Shown piece by piece: positions 10,713-21,489 of a stretch of 64,000 nt of DNA. The stretch comes from Cocos nucifera. Its lineage: Eukaryota > Streptophyta > Magnoliopsida > Arecales > Arecaceae. The stretch covers positions 248,001 through 312,000 of the forward strand of contig QRFJ01000376.1 of NCBI GenBank assembly GCA_006176705.1, read 5' to 3'. Each line of letters begins with the position of its first letter. Positions within the stretch are counted from its first letter, which is position 1. The notes beneath the pieces were generated by a model. The model ran no database searches. It was not told the origin of the DNA and was given only the letters and a program-made list of their open reading frames with translations. The translations under genes and the position numbers were made by a program.

Positions 10713-12258
10713 TGTTGGTGCAGAAATCTGCAAGGACGTTGGAGGCAGCTGGAGTTGGAAAGGCAAGGCTACTGATGGGACCTACAAAATAAAGTCCAGA
10801 CCGAAGATGGATGACTTTGGTAGGATCCTCCGATGCTCAAGTTAATTTTTCAACCAACTGAAATGGAGTGCTCAGAAAAATAGAGAAGTAGAGTGATGGA
10901 AGAGAAGAAAGCTTTGGGAAAAATATATCTGAAGAATTTTTTTTAATAGATAGAGTATGTAACAAACTGATGGTGATAGCCATAACCGTCTGGTAGTGGA
11001 CTGCTCAGGCCATGTGGAGTTTGTTATGAAGGATGAGTTGTCATTTATCATGACTTATAGGTGGTGGAGATCCCTTTATTGAAGTTCGGATGTAGGTTGG
11101 AGACTTCAGTGTATGTGGTGGACTTGTGCTTGGCTGAGATCCATTGGGGGAAAAGTCTAGCAGCTTTAAGGAGTTTGAAAGCTTTCTGGGCCGCATGCAA
11201 ATAGGTGCCTTCTAAATTGAGATCTAAAGTTCTATGCTCCATCCTTCGCGGAGCTGTTGTTATGAATCAATGATTTGATAAGATTTCTTTGGATGGCTCT
11301 AGCGACTGGCGTAGCATGGATTAAGTAGGTCTGTGACAGGAAGAAGCGCCATCGGGAGGAGCGTGATTGAAAGAGTTCATCCTGAAGGAGCACGATTGGA
11401 GGAATTCATCCAGAAGAAATTTGACTAGAAGGAGCACTGCTGGAGGAATTCATCTGAAAGGAGTTCGACTAGAAGGAGCACTGCTGGAAGAATTCGTCCA
11501 AAAGGAGCATGACTGGAGAAGCCCGTCCAAAAGGAGCATGATTTAGGAGTTCATCTAAAAGGAGCATAACTAAAAGAAGTTTGTCTGAAAGGAGTGCGAT
11601 TGAAGGAGTCCATCTGGAAGGAGTGCGACTAAAGGAGTTTGTTCGGAAAGAGTGCGATTGAAGGAGTCCATCCAGAAGGAGCATGACTATATGAGTCAGT
11701 CCAAAAGGAGTGCGATTGAAGGAGTCCATCCAAAAGGAGCATGACTAAAGGAGTCCATCCAGAAGGAGTATGATTGAAGGAGTCCATTCGAATGGAGTGC
11801 AACTGAAGGAGTCTTTCCTGGAGGAGTGCGATTGAAGGAGTCCATCCAAAAGGAGTGCAATTGAAGGAGTTCATCCAGAAGAAGCATGACCAAAGGAGCA
11901 CTACTGGGAGGGACATGACTAGAGAAGTTCGACTGGACGAATTCATTCGAAAGAAGTTCGTCCAGGAGGAGGTCGATAGGAAAGAGCATATTATCCGCAA
12001 TACAAAACTTCAACTGTCTTCAAAACTCATCGCTAATCAAGGTTGAGAGGATGGAACTTTTGTTCTATCATTTATTCCAAGTTAAGAAGCAAGTTTGGTT
12101 AAATAATAATTTCCTTTTACCATTCGAGATCATCTGGTTGGGTTTCATTGTGCCTTCGATAAGTTCTATAGTATGGACTTGTTATTGGGAGGATTGGCGA
12201 ATTCCTTCAGAATAGGGATCGGTGGCTAAGGACTTCAATGGGGGTTATTTTACCCTCA
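10713..12258 (-). repeat. 3' LTR of Tat element H2
   Basis: Plus-strand start TGTTGGTGCAGAAATC matches the left edge of the H LTR at 55338 (TGTTGATGCAAAATC). The following ACCTACAAAATAAAGTCC and AGGATCCTCCGATG parts correspond to 55410-55470. The right end near 12258 (TACCCTCA) is a decayed TATCCCCAACA. Length about 1.55 kb. A minus-strand TATA-like box lies near 10942-10950. The flank at 10708-10712 is GAATT; no matching duplication remains because the other end of H2 is lost. Confidence 0.75.
11345..11960. repeat. Tandem repeat, about 30-bp unit, in the H2 LTR
   Basis: About twenty copies of a 29-30-bp unit like AAGGAGTCCATCCAGAAGGA plus GTATGATTG. Open frames on both strands (11469-11729, 11629-12000, 11696-12013 and 11855-12046) are by-products of this repeat and not genes. 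The position within the LTR corresponds to the 45-bp array in the H and 1-422 LTRs, but the unit differs. Confidence 0.85.
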
Positions 12259-12285
12259 ATACTTGTCCCCCTACTCTCGAGTTTG
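12259..12285 (-). other. Polypurine tract of Tat element H2
   Basis: The minus strand reads a purine run (GAGAGTAGGGGGACAAG) just upstream of the LTR. The equivalent at 57123-57140 reads GAAAGTGGGGAACAC. It fixes 10713-12258 as the 3' LTR of a minus-strand element. Confidence 0.7.
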
Positions 12286-12565
12286 AATTTTGAATAAAGA
12301 AAGTATAGAAAAATTATTGAAACCGAAGTCCTTTATTAGCTTCTTGCTCTCGAAGAATGAAACTTTTTGACTTTTTTGAATTGGTGTCGAGGTTTAATGC
12401 CGAATGACCTAAAAGGATAAATTTTCTTAAAAACATGTCTGGAGTGGAGCTCCATGTACGGTGCAATTATTATTTCGTCAGGCACTAGGGATGAGTGGAA
12501 CATGTGGCTGGTTGAGGTCGGCTGAGGAGGTCTTGCAATCATAACTTTCTCTAATTTCACCCCTC

Positions 12566-12572
12566 TATTTAA
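12566..12572 (+). promoter_or_regulatory. Candidate TATA box for the antisense ORF of H2
   Basis: TATTTAA within CCTCTATTTAAGCCCTTC, followed by a pyrimidine-rich stretch and, 380 bases on, the ATG at 12952. Antisense ORFs of Tat elements are known to have their own promoters; the assignment here is inference from position. Confidence 0.45.
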
Positions 12573-12951
12573 GCCCTTCTTCTTCCTTCTAACGCCCCAT
12601 CTCCATCTATGCTTTCTCCTTCTCCTTTCTCTTTCATTATTTCCTGTCACAGTGCTCCACCTTTTCTATCAATTATTTAGCCATCACCAATCGATTTCTG
12701 CTCTCTCGACCATCTCACCTTGTTTCTTCTCGTTCATAACTCTTCCGACTATCGGAGTCTCTTTTGGCTGCACCTCATCCCTCCGATCATCTTCTTAGCA
12801 ATCCAGGTTAATCCTTAGTAGCCCTCTCTTTTTTTCTCTTTTATTTTTTAGCCTTTTAGTCTTCTATATGAGCTCCGCTATTCTTTTCCTAAGGTTTTAC
12901 AATCTTTTTCTCATCACTTTCTTAGAGATTTCCAAGCTTCTTTTGATTCGA

Positions 12952-13178
12952 ATGTCTTCTGAAACTTCACGGTCATCTGATTCTAGGAGTCCGTCTAGTC
13001 CATCTTTTTAAAATCCTAATTTCCAAGAAAGGACTGAACTTAGGGTTGTACCCTAGCCAAACTTCATACCCAAAACTATTCCATGTTCCTTATCCTCGGA
13101 CAATCTTTTCTTAATCAGGGTTCGATATGGAATCCCTCTTGAGTATGAACTAAAACTCCCTAGACCGAGTGACCGGAC
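12952..13178 (+). pseudogene. Antisense ORF of Tat element, exon 1 (gypsy-type transposon domain)
   Basis: The ATG at 12952 opens a serine-rich N-terminus (MSSETSRSSDSRSPSSPSF), then stop TAA at 13009. The same frame continues with RVVP, NFIPKTIPC, LIRVRYGIPLEYELKLP and SDR up to 13178. These are hallmarks of the plant protein family annotated in Pfam as a putative gypsy type transposon (PF04195, recalled), typical of antisense ORFs in Tat elements. A second stop lies in RVVP-stop-PNF. The frame is interrupted by solo LTR K and resumes after it. Role in the element unknown. Confidence 0.7.
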
Positions 13179-15463
13179 TGAAGGGAAATCCTGATTTCCC
13201 GATCTAGGTTCGTCCAGATCTGATTAGATCAAGAGATATATTTCAAAAATTTTCTCTTGATCTCAATCAGATCTTGATATGTTTCAGATCTAATTTTTAT
13301 TATTTTAATAAATAAAATAAAACAAGATAAATTAAATCAAATTCAATTTACCTGATTTGGGTAATCCTATTACCCTGTAGATGATCCTGATTGCAGCGGA
13401 AGGTTCTGGATCTAAGCCATGCAAGCGCCTGGCCCCTATCGGTATCCACTTGGGTTGGATCTGGAGAACCTCTTCTTCTCTATCACACCTCCAAAAATTA
13501 GATCTGGATCTGATCTGGAGGATCTTCAAAACTCTTTTGAAGATCTGCAGTCGTCCTTTTGCAGCAGCGCAGCCTTCTTGCTTTTGATCGCCTTTCCTTG
13601 ATCTGAATCGCACCAAACTAAATCCAAAACACCTTTTGGACGTGGAGAGCAAGAGGAGAAGAGACTATGGCGTGGAGAAGGAGGGGAGAGGCAGCCTTGG
13701 GGCGTATCTAATAGCATTCACTAAGACTTAGGATTAGGGTTGGGCGTAGGATCTTATTTATAGACCTCTTGTGATCCAACTCCTCTTCCTCTCAACCAAT
13801 CACAACCCTTTGTGAAATCAGATCTAAATCTGATTGGTTGGAATAGAGACCCCTGGATTCCTCCTTAGAGGGCGCCTAAGACCAGTCAAACTGGATTCTT
13901 AGTAGAACTCTGATTGGAATCCAAAAGGGAGGTGGAGTCCTTGTCCAACAAGGACTCCTAGGCGCCTCCTACTTGGGCTCACGCCACCCTTGGCGTGCGC
14001 CCTTCTCCTTGCCAGGTTCTGGCAGGGGGACAGGCCCCCACCAGCTCTCCAATAGGTGCATGACATGTGGTCAAAAGTCAAAGGGTCAATGGTCAACGTT
14101 TGACCAGTCAAAGGTAGACTTTTGACCAAAGTCAAAGAACAAGAAATGGCAGGTGACCAAAAATGGTAGGTAATGTCTTACAAATAAGACAACCTATTCT
14201 GACTTGGACAACCTCTAGTCAGACCATATGAAGGCCTCTGATCGAGCACAAACTCCTTTGGCTCAGTCAGGACAACTTATTTGTGATAGTAAAAGAAGAA
14301 TGTTAGGTTCAATCGAGTGCTAGCATGATTTCCTTGAACCTAATTGAATCTCATTCAGATCAATTGAACTAGATCAGTTCAATTGATGATCACCAGATTC
14401 AAACCCTTGTTTGTGTGACCCAGTTAGGTTCAGTTCTGTATGGTAATGGGATATGTCATGATCTCTATCATAGACATCATCGAAACTCCTTTCGATGGAT
14501 CAGAACTCTTCTGATTCGAACAGCTAGAATGATCGATCATCTAAATCATTCTAATTGCTCCCAAAATCTACCAGTGACACCTAGCAGTATATGGTGGCAA
14601 CCCATCAGAGCTGAATGCGAACCTCTTGGTGCAGCTACCTATGTGATTAAGTTCTTCTATCTTGAGCTCCGATCAGATTAGGGTTAAGGTGAACTCGTCA
14701 AACCCTAGTCTCTGTCATATGATGTAATCATTCGATTCGAGTCCAATGTGAAAATCTAAATAGAAACTCTTTCTATTATTTCACTCTGCCATGGCCATGG
14801 GCTTCAGGACTTGATTCTCATGATCATCATAGGGCTACTCCTCTACCACCGAGGTAGATAGATCCCATCTTGATGCAATCCAGTTACTACAATGAACATG
14901 TCACAGCCAACATACACCTCAGGGTTCCATATGGCTAGGAGACCGAGTAATGGTGTAGTCAAACTATAACACCCTCAAGGTGAACTACCGATGCATCTCA
15001 AGTCAAAGAACCAGACACACTACTGCAGCATCGAGTCAGTCATTGACGAGAAGGTAGACTTCCTAATGACTACTCGAGGTGGTCACGCTCAGTGCCCTCG
15101 TTCTCTAACGAGTACCTGTACTCTCGCTCCGGTGTCTCCACACCGTAGACTCAAGACTCATCTACTAAAGAGAAGCGATCGTACACCAATCTTTCGGATC
15201 AATCACCATCCTCGTGATGATCCTATGGTCGGGAGCTGTTTATGAGTTAATAATGATTATTCATGTCTTAAATTTTCAACTCTTGAAAATATGAATTATC
15301 ATTACCATTAACTCAAAGGATGTATCACAGACACTAAATACACATGTGTGATAGAAAATAACCCATTTCATTAATTATAGTCAAAATTATAATTTTGCCC
15401 CTAGAAGTGTATTACAAGTGTCAGCCAATTCTGGCTTCTAGGGCACATATATCTAACACGGAC
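13174..15463 (-). mobile_element. Solo LTR K of the A-type copia family, target duplication CGGAC
   Basis: An LTR of 2,280 bp (13179-15458), in plus coordinates TGAAGGGAAATCC ... ATATCTAACA, flanked by CGGAC at 13174-13178 and 15459-15463. No internal sequence is present, so it is a solo LTR left by recombination between the two LTRs of a full element. It is nearly identical by eye to the LTRs of element A (compare 14400-14680 with 36860-37140), so the insertion looks young. The minus-strand TATA-like box of this family is near 13758-13768. Open frames such as 14415-14681 and 14991-15245 recur in every copy of the LTR and are not genes. Confidence 0.92.
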
Positions 15464-15995
15464 TTGTTCCCCTCCTTTAGGATGTTTCTATTTGTACTTA
15501 GAAGCTTTTCATGCCAATCTGAGACTTTCTCTCTCCCTTTTTATGGTAGCTTTTTTTCCTTTTTTGAACATCCTCTTTGCTTCTGTATGTCAAAACTTTT
15601 TAGGTTCATTATCGAATTTATCGTTCTTTATTTTTCTGTTGAAGTTCGTCCAACAATTTTCCTACTTCGAAACTATTATACTTTTAAGCATCATCCTTCT
15701 GCGAAGGACTGGTGGTACTTCTCGTCCTAGTTTGGCAAGAAAGGATTGTTGAAAGGTGCTCCTTCTTCTATCCATAATTGGAAGGAGAGGTTTTTCTTTG
15801 TATTTTATTCGATCTTAAAGTTAGGACTTCCTTTCTGAGATTTTCTTAGAGAATCAATTCGTCGAGCCCATAGTTTAGAGAGGGACGACCTTGATTCTGC
15901 CAATAAACTCAGGACCTATCAGACTCCCCTCCTATCTGAACTTCTAAAGGATCAGACCTTGTTTAATATGGCCCTAAGTCCTCTCAATCCTGCTG
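15464..15995 (+). pseudogene. Antisense ORF of Tat element, continuation after solo LTR K
   Basis: Continues the exon-1 frame without loss: SDR joins to TCSPPLGCFYLYLEAF, then LRLSLSLFMVAFF. Two frameshifts later the conserved segment RPTIFLLRNYYTFKHHPSAKDWWYFSS appears in pieces at 15644-15727, followed by RKGLLKGAPSSIH and WKERFFFV near 15740-15805. Next comes RDDLDSANKLRTYQTP near 15880-15925. Recognised as the same gypsy-type transposon family. A likely exon ends at 15995 (splice donor GGTATA). Confidence 0.7.
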
Positions 15996-16081
15996 GTATA
16001 TTGCCATACTTCACAAAATTTTTCTTCTTCCTCTTTTTCTTTTTCTTTGTTTTTTGATCATTCCCCTTTCTTTTATTGCAG
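15996..16081 (+). other. Likely intron 1 of the antisense ORF
   Basis: Donor GTATAT at 15996-15997, a long pyrimidine tract (16021-16075) and acceptor TTATTGCAG ending at 16081. Removing the 86 bp joins ...NPA to EMDAQVAEILAKGLQ in frame. The two sides make one continuous protein only if the stretch is spliced out. Confidence 0.55.
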
Positions 16082-16583
16082 AGATGGATGCTCAGGTAGC
16101 TGAAATACTCGCTAAGGGGCTTCAAGCATACAAGAGAAAAGGGAAGGCTCCCAACAAGACTTCAAAAAAGGCGAAGACTGACATTTTGAGCTCTACAGCT
16201 CCTACCGGCATCACTATCATTCTCGAGGTTCCGGGTGATGTCTAGATTATTTTGATTGCCAAGGTGGACACTATTGATGGGACCGCAGTGCCCCCCATAT
16301 CCTCAGGCCCTCCTATCAAAATCAAAGTTTTGGAGCTTCCTGTGAGAGGAGAGAAGAAAGAGAAAAGGAAGGAAAAATAGAAGTCGGTTAGTATAAAAGT
16401 TTGGTGTAAAGCTTGTCCTAACAAATCCGATAATGGCAATGACGACTCGAAAGAAAATTTCTTTACAACTAGGACATCATCAAGGATTTAGTTGACAAGT
16501 TTGCCCTACCCAAGGTGGTGGACAAGATCACTAACTTTGATTATGAGTAGCACACTTGGGATTCCCTCGGGACTTTCCTCGAG
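16082..16583 (+). pseudogene. Antisense ORF, lysine-rich middle exon
   Basis: MDAQVAEILAKGLQAYKRKG near 16084, then KAPNKTSKKAKTD and a Ser/Thr/Pro-rich linker to a stop at 16243. A shifted frame continues with VDTIDGTAVPPIS and KIKVLELPVRGEKKEKRKEK to about 16380. The basic, nuclear-signal-like, low-complexity linker is typical of this protein family. Frameshifts and stops make it non-functional. The exon appears to end with GTFLE at 16583. Confidence 0.6.
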
Positions 16584-16660
16584 GTAGCTATCTTGTCTCT
16601 TCTTTCTTCTCTTTTTTTATGTGCGTTTATATGCCTAACTTAGTTTATTTCTTGAAGTAG
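16584..16660 (+). other. Likely intron 2 of the antisense ORF
   Basis: Donor GTAGCT at 16584, T-rich body, acceptor TTGAAGTAG ending at 16660. Splicing joins ...TFLE to GNQLLAHIKMVNHL in frame. At 77 bp it is a normal size for a short plant intron. Confidence 0.5.
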
Positions 16661-17233
16661 GGTAATCAATTGCTCGCTCATATTAAAATGGTGAACCACT
16701 TGAGGTCGGAAGCATTAAAGGCTCAAGAGGACCATCAAGCCAAAGTCAGCCATCTCCAGAAAGAGAGCCACCAAGGTTGATCGCCTTACGAGGGAGAAGG
16801 CTGCCGAGATCGAAGCTCTTCAAGGGGCACTCAAAAAGAAGGAGCAAACATCGATGGAACTGAAGGCCATCTTGACCTTGAAAGAAGAGAGGAGGAAGAA
16901 GGTTGAAGACAAGATTGCCGATTTGAAGTCTCGAGATAGGTCTCAGAGGTGAAAGACCGGGCAGTAGAGGGGTTCAAGGTCTCCTCTGAGATGAGGGAGC
17001 TAAATATCAAGTTCAGCCAGGAGGCCTTCATCAAGAGGTTCAAGCTTTGTGAGGGCAGGATAGCTAGTAAGTTTCCTGAGCTCGACCTCGACTTTCTTGT
17101 TGAAGGGGCTCTAGGAGAAGAAGCGGGACCATCTACTACTGCAACTGATCTTTCCGCTGCCGAGCCTACCACTGAAGAGCCGAGACTGACCGACACCGCA
17201 TCGAACTCCTCGATCGCTCTCTCAGTGGTTTGA
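16661..17233 (+). pseudogene. Antisense ORF, C-terminal coiled-coil exon
   Basis: Long, highly charged heptad-like sequence (KMVNHLRSEALKAQEDHQAK, REKAAEIEALQGALKKKEQ, LKEERRKKVEDKIADLKSR) in shifted frames. It is then intact from 16949: KDRAVEGFKVSSEMRELNIKF, KRFKLCEGRIASKFPELDLD, an acidic Ser/Thr tail and stop TGA at 17231. Predicted coiled coil by eye. This is the usual end of the gypsy-type transposon protein. At least two frameshifts. Confidence 0.65.
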
Positions 17234-17387
17234 GACCTCTTAATTTGTATTTTTTCTTTTTATTTATCTCTTCTCCTATACTTGGACATTTTGAATTAAT
17301 GAAAGAAATTTTTCTTTATGCTTATGGTGTGGTATGATTATATTTTAGAATATCCAAAGTGAAGATAATCATGATTCACCTTCTCCT

Positions 17388-18207
17388 GCCGATGCCACAT
17401 CATTATCCCAAGGCCTTTTCCTAAGATCTATCATTAAGGACTTGATGAGAAAAGTTCATCAAACTAAGAGAAAAGTGAAGAAAGCAGAGGACAAGCATCA
17501 AAAGTTGAAGAAGCATTATTCGGAAGTAACAATTGAAGTTACTCATCTTCGACAAGTCCATAGAAAAGGGGCCATGGACTACATTAATAAGAAGCACCAT
17601 TTGATAGAGGAGCTAGAATGGGTGAAGAAACTTGACAGTGATAAGGCATGAACTTCAACGATCAAGGCAAGCTCTTTAGAAGTTGAGTTGAAGGATGTGC
17701 AAGAAAGAATTTGATTACTTGGAGGAAGCTCGGCATGGTCCACCAATCGGGAGGAATATGGCTAGGATTGGACAAAAAAGTTCTTCGAACTCTAAAATCA
17801 TTTTCAGGTAGTTGAGGACTCTCATAACGAATATAGATGCAATTGGTGTGGTCAAGTTGTCGACCTCAAGGGGAGGCTTTGAAGAGCTGATGATGAGATC
17901 ACTCGATGGAGGTTCTATCTTTATGGAGCTCTTTGGAGAGCTTATCTACATTATATGAAAATAGCCAAATGGAAGTGCGGGAGCTAAAGATGCAAATAGT
18001 CTATCAACAGGATGCTGTGAAGGATACGGAGGCTGAGTTGGCTGTGTTAAGAAAGAACCTGAGGGAAGTAGAGGATGACTCCTAGAGGCATAAGAAATTA
18101 TTGAGGGAAATCCTGGCAGCTTGGCGAGAGCTTGAAGAGAAGATTAAGGACTTGAAGTTATCCATGGTATTGGTTGGTGCTGGCAGTTCGAAGTCTGACT
18201 CAGAATA
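17388..18207 (+). pseudogene. Second coiled-coil ORF remnant downstream of the antisense ORF
   Basis: Open from about 17388 with SLSQGLFLRSIIKDLMRKVH, then KRKVKKAEDKHQKLKKHYSE and a Lys/Glu-rich coiled coil to a stop at 17649. Frame-shifted continuation shows further charged helices (SLEVELKDVQERI near 17680, EDSHNEYRCNWCGQVVDLKG near 17815). Terminates in AGSSKSDSE near 18185-18207. It has the same character as the preceding exon, and may be a second gene or a longer isoform of the antisense transcript. No enzyme motif seen. Confidence 0.5.
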
Positions 18208-18292
18208 GGATTTTGGCATCTTTTTCTTTTCTTCTTTTTTTTTCTCTTTAAGCTGGTCCTATGGACTTTTTCATGTACCAAACTTTTATTTC

Positions 18293-18298
18293 AATAAA
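18293..18298 (+). promoter_or_regulatory. Polyadenylation signal for plus-strand antisense transcript
   Basis: AATAAA in TTTCAATAAAATAC, about 85 bases after the last coding remnant and after a U-rich 3' region. Agrees with a plus-strand transcription unit running from about 12600 to 18310 inside a minus-strand element. Confidence 0.5.
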
Positions 18299-18359
18299 AT
18301 ACTATGATCGTTTCATTTCAGACGCATGTTTTCATAGTTCTTTCTTTTTTTCTTTTTAG

Positions 18360-19485
18360 GTTTGTATAATCGAGCCCTTGTGTCTTTTATGTCCGAACGA
18401 GGTCCTCCTTTTTCTGATAAAGTTATTGGGACGTGAAAGGACCATTGAAAGGGCCTCTCCTTTTGTCCTCCTGTCAGGATGAGGTCCTTCTGCTCCTGAT
18501 AGGGTTGGCCTTTATCTTTGTTAGGATGAGATCCTCCTTCTTTTTCTAACAAAATTATTGGGGTGCAAAAGGGCCATTAAAAGAACCTTTTCCCTCCTCT
18601 TGTCTTAAATAATCGAAGGTCTTCATCCATATCAGGATGAGATTCTCCTCCTATTCCTGACATGATTAGCCTTTACACTTGTTAGAATGAGGTTTTTCTT
18701 CTATTCCTAGTAGGATCATCGAGGCACGAAAGGGCCATTGAGAGGACCTCTCCCCCTTGACCCGTGTCAGGACGAGGTTCTTCTCCTGTTCCTGACATGG
18801 TTGGCTTTTACCTTTGTTAGGACGAGATCCTCCTATTTCTAACAAAGTTATTAGGATGCAAAAGAGCCATTAAAAGGGTCTCTTCCCTCCTCCTGTCTTA
18901 AACAACCGAAGGTCTTCATCCATGTTAGGACGAGGTTCTACTCCTGTTCTAGACATGGTTAGCTTTACTCTTGTTAAGATGAGGTTCTCCTCCTATTTCT
19001 AACAGGGTTATCGGGGCATGAAAGGATCATTGAGAGGGCCTCTCCTCTTTGATCCATGTCAGGATGAGGTTCTCCTTTTATTCCTGATATGGTTGGCTTT
19101 TACCTTTATCAACACGAGGTCCTCCTCCTATTCCTCATAAAGTTATTAGAATGCAAAAGGACTGTTGAAAGGGCCTCTCTCCTCCTTCCATCTTAAATAA
19201 TCGAAGGTCTAAATCCATGTCAGGATAAGATTCTCTTTCTATTCCTGACATGGTTAGTCTTTATTCTTGTTAGGATGAAGTTCTCCTCCTATTCCTAATA
19301 AGGTCATCGGAGCTCGAAAGGGCTATTGAGAGAGCCTCTATCCTTTGACTCGTATTAGGACAAGGTTCTCCTCCTGTTCTTGACATAGTTGGCTTTTACC
19401 TTTGTTAGGATGAGGTCCTCCTCCTATCCCTAACAAAGTTATTAGAGTGCAAAAGGACCATTGAAAGAGCCTCTCCCCTTCTCCT
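18360..19485. repeat. Higher-order tandem repeat of H2, period about 294 bp (left part)
   Basis: Sub-units of about 50-60 bp share a GTTAGGACGAGGTTCTCC core followed by CCTAACA, so each core is partly self-complementary. They are organised in a higher-order unit marked by GAAGGTCTTCATCCATG. Markers fall at 18615, 18908 and 19203 (spacings 293 and 295). The array is split at 19485 by element D and resumes at 49970. No coding sense. Confidence 0.88.
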
Positions 19486-20379
19486 TTTAAGGATTTGACA
19501 TCTCGAATTCGACCCATAATAGAGGAGATTCAAAATCATCAAGTAGTTGAGCTGGCTCGGATATGGGATCGAGTTAGCTCGAGCTGAAATTGAGCTGGTT
19601 CAAACTATAATTGAGCTGGCTCTATCAGACAGACAGAAAGTAGGAGTTCGGAAAGATGCAGTCGAGTCGACTCGACCATTGATAGAGTCGGCTTGACGAA
19701 TACGAACAGAATAGGATGGGATTTTTTGTTTAGACTCAGATTGTGATTAATCCAAAGGGTCTACGAGAGTTGCGCATGAACCACAGGATCCAATAGATAT
19801 GGAGGATTGCAGTCATGATCTAAAGATTGAAAAATATTCCAAAACTCCATGAAGACCATGTTTGACTCATATTAAAAGAAAGAGCCCTATTAGAACTTCG
19901 AGGAGAGGATTCTCATCCTATTTAAAGGACTGAGGTGATGTGTAGTAAAGAAGTGGCATGTGTGGCATGAGAGGCACGTAAAGAGGCTCAGGCAACCACC
20001 GAGAGGAGCTTGGTAGAGTGTCGAGTACGTGCTGCCCATGAGAGAGAGAAGTAATAGGTGTATAGCATCCGGTGCGAAGGCTGTGAGGGCAGACCATCTT
20101 ATAGCTTCTGAGGGTCTCCTTGGGATTCAGATAGAGCTTTTGTTAGGGTAGCTTATAGTTAAGAGAGATTTGTGTATAGTGAGTTAAGAGTGGGTGTTGT
20201 CCTCTTGTCCTTGTTTTTCTCTTTTCATAGTGAAGCTTTGCATGTCCCATGGAGGCGAGCCTTTGGACTGATCTACGTACTTGATTATTTTCTTATTTTA
20301 TTTTCTTCTTTCTTCTTATCATAATCCACTGGTACTAGATCGTTAAAACATGATATCAAAACATGTTGATATCCTAATA
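19486..20379 (+). repeat. 5' LTR of element D
   Basis: Starts TTTAAGGATTTGACATCTCG (decayed TGTTAGAATTTG of the 3' copy) and ends CCTAATA (CTAACA in the 3' copy). Matches 49070-49964 throughout, for example the GAATTCGACCC, AGGCACGTA and TTTGCATGTCC parts. Followed by the primer-binding site at 20382. Confidence 0.9.
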
Positions 20380-20381
20380 AT

Positions 20382-20395
20382 TGGTATTAGAGCCC
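20382..20395 (+). other. Primer-binding site of element D
   Basis: TGGTATTAGAGCCC, two bases after the LTR end; initiator-Met tRNA type with one substitution relative to TGGTATCAGAGC. Confidence 0.8.
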
Positions 20396-20445
20396 AGGCG
20401 GTACTGGAGCGTAGGTTGCAATAGTGGTGATAGAGATTGAAGAAT

Positions 20446-21287
20446 ATGGAGAGGACAAGTATAATCAAGATGGAGATCAATAGATTTGATGGAAAGGATA
20501 TTTTTTTCTTATGACAAGCAAGGATAAAGGATGTCCTCATCCAACAAGATTTGATCGAAGCTCTCTTGTATGACAAGATGCCATCCACCATGGAGGTGAA
20601 GGATTGGAAGCGGATCTTGATGCAGGTGATGAGCATGATCCACTTGTACCTAGTGGATGATGTCATGATCCATGTATTTGGTGAGATTTTCTCGATGGTG
20701 TTGTGGTCAAAGCTTGAAGAGTTGTACATGATGAAGTCGCTCACCAAAATGCTATTCCTTTGAAGGTAGTTCTACCAGCTGCGGATGGATGAAGGCTAGA
20801 GCATGCGGGAGCATCTATCCAACTTTCAGAAGATCCTTACTGATCTCCTCAGCATTGGTGAAAAAGTTGAGGAGAAGACCAGGGCATTAGTCTTGCTAGC
20901 ATCGCTTTTTCCTTCATATGAGTCCTTGGTGATTGCTCTTTTAGTAGAAAGGAGAACCATCAAGATGGATGAGGTCACTGTAGCGATACTCTAGAATGAG
21001 GTTCTCAGGAGGGAGAACCCAGCTTCGAGCTCAGATGGCGGCAGCTCATCTTTGACAATTTTTGAAAGAGTAGGAGGTAGTAGATGGAGCGGTAGAGGAT
21101 CACAAGGAGGATGATCCAGGTCCAAGATGAGAGACCAAAGCAAGATCAGATGCTATAGGTACGGTGAGTTGAGGCATCGAGTCAAGGATTGCCCACAACT
21201 CAAGGATTGAACGAGGGCTATTGCAGCGATGACCAATAACAAGTCAGAAGATGATGTCCTGAAGATTTCTGATGAGGTATTTACTTC
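20446..21287 (+). pseudogene. Copia gag remnant of element D
   Basis: The ATG at 20446 opens MERTSIIKMEINRFDGKD, then after an early stop QARIKDVLIQQDLIEALLYD, VKDWKRILMQVMSMIHLYLV and WSKLEELYMMKSLTKMLFL to 20760. After stops, MREHLSNFQKILTDLLSIGEK and RRTIKMDEVTVAIL follow (20803-20994). This is the UBN2-type gag of copia elements, which packages element RNA. A zinc knuckle is recognisable near 21149-21190 as CYRYGELRHRVKDC, with its second cysteine replaced by tyrosine. At least five in-frame stops; non-functional. Confidence 0.82.
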
Positions 21288-21295
21288 TTTCTAGT

Positions 21296-21489
21296 AGTGT
21301 ATTTTAGATTGTACATGCACATATCATGTTTGTTATAGAGAGGAGCAATTTGATTTTCTAAAGAGCAGTGAGGGCACTGTTTATCTATCGGATGGATCAA
21401 GCTATGCAATTAGAGGCATTGGGACTATCAGCTAGAGAACACATGATGGTGTAGTGAGGAGATTGGAGGAAATCCGATACATACCTAAT
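21296..21489 (+). pseudogene. Copia protease and GAG-pre-integrase start of element D, cut by B
   Basis: CILDCTCTYHVCYREEQFDF corresponds to the WILDSG-type aspartic protease start, with the DSG catalytic triplet decayed to DCT. Then EGTVYLSDGSSYAIRGIGTI and THDGVVRRLEEIRYIPN. The reading breaks off exactly at the LTR of B (21490) and resumes with NLISLS at 33830. Confidence 0.78.

Noticed and set aside
11469..12046. Several 60-120-codon frames near 11.5-12 kb
   Set aside because: All are read from the 30-bp tandem repeat of the H2 LTR; the peptides are just the repeat translated.
14415..15245. Recurrent 83-90-codon frames (starting MTQLGSV and MHL.SKNQTH) as conserved genes
   Set aside because: Present at the same place in every A-type LTR because the LTR itself is conserved; no sign of protein-level selection.
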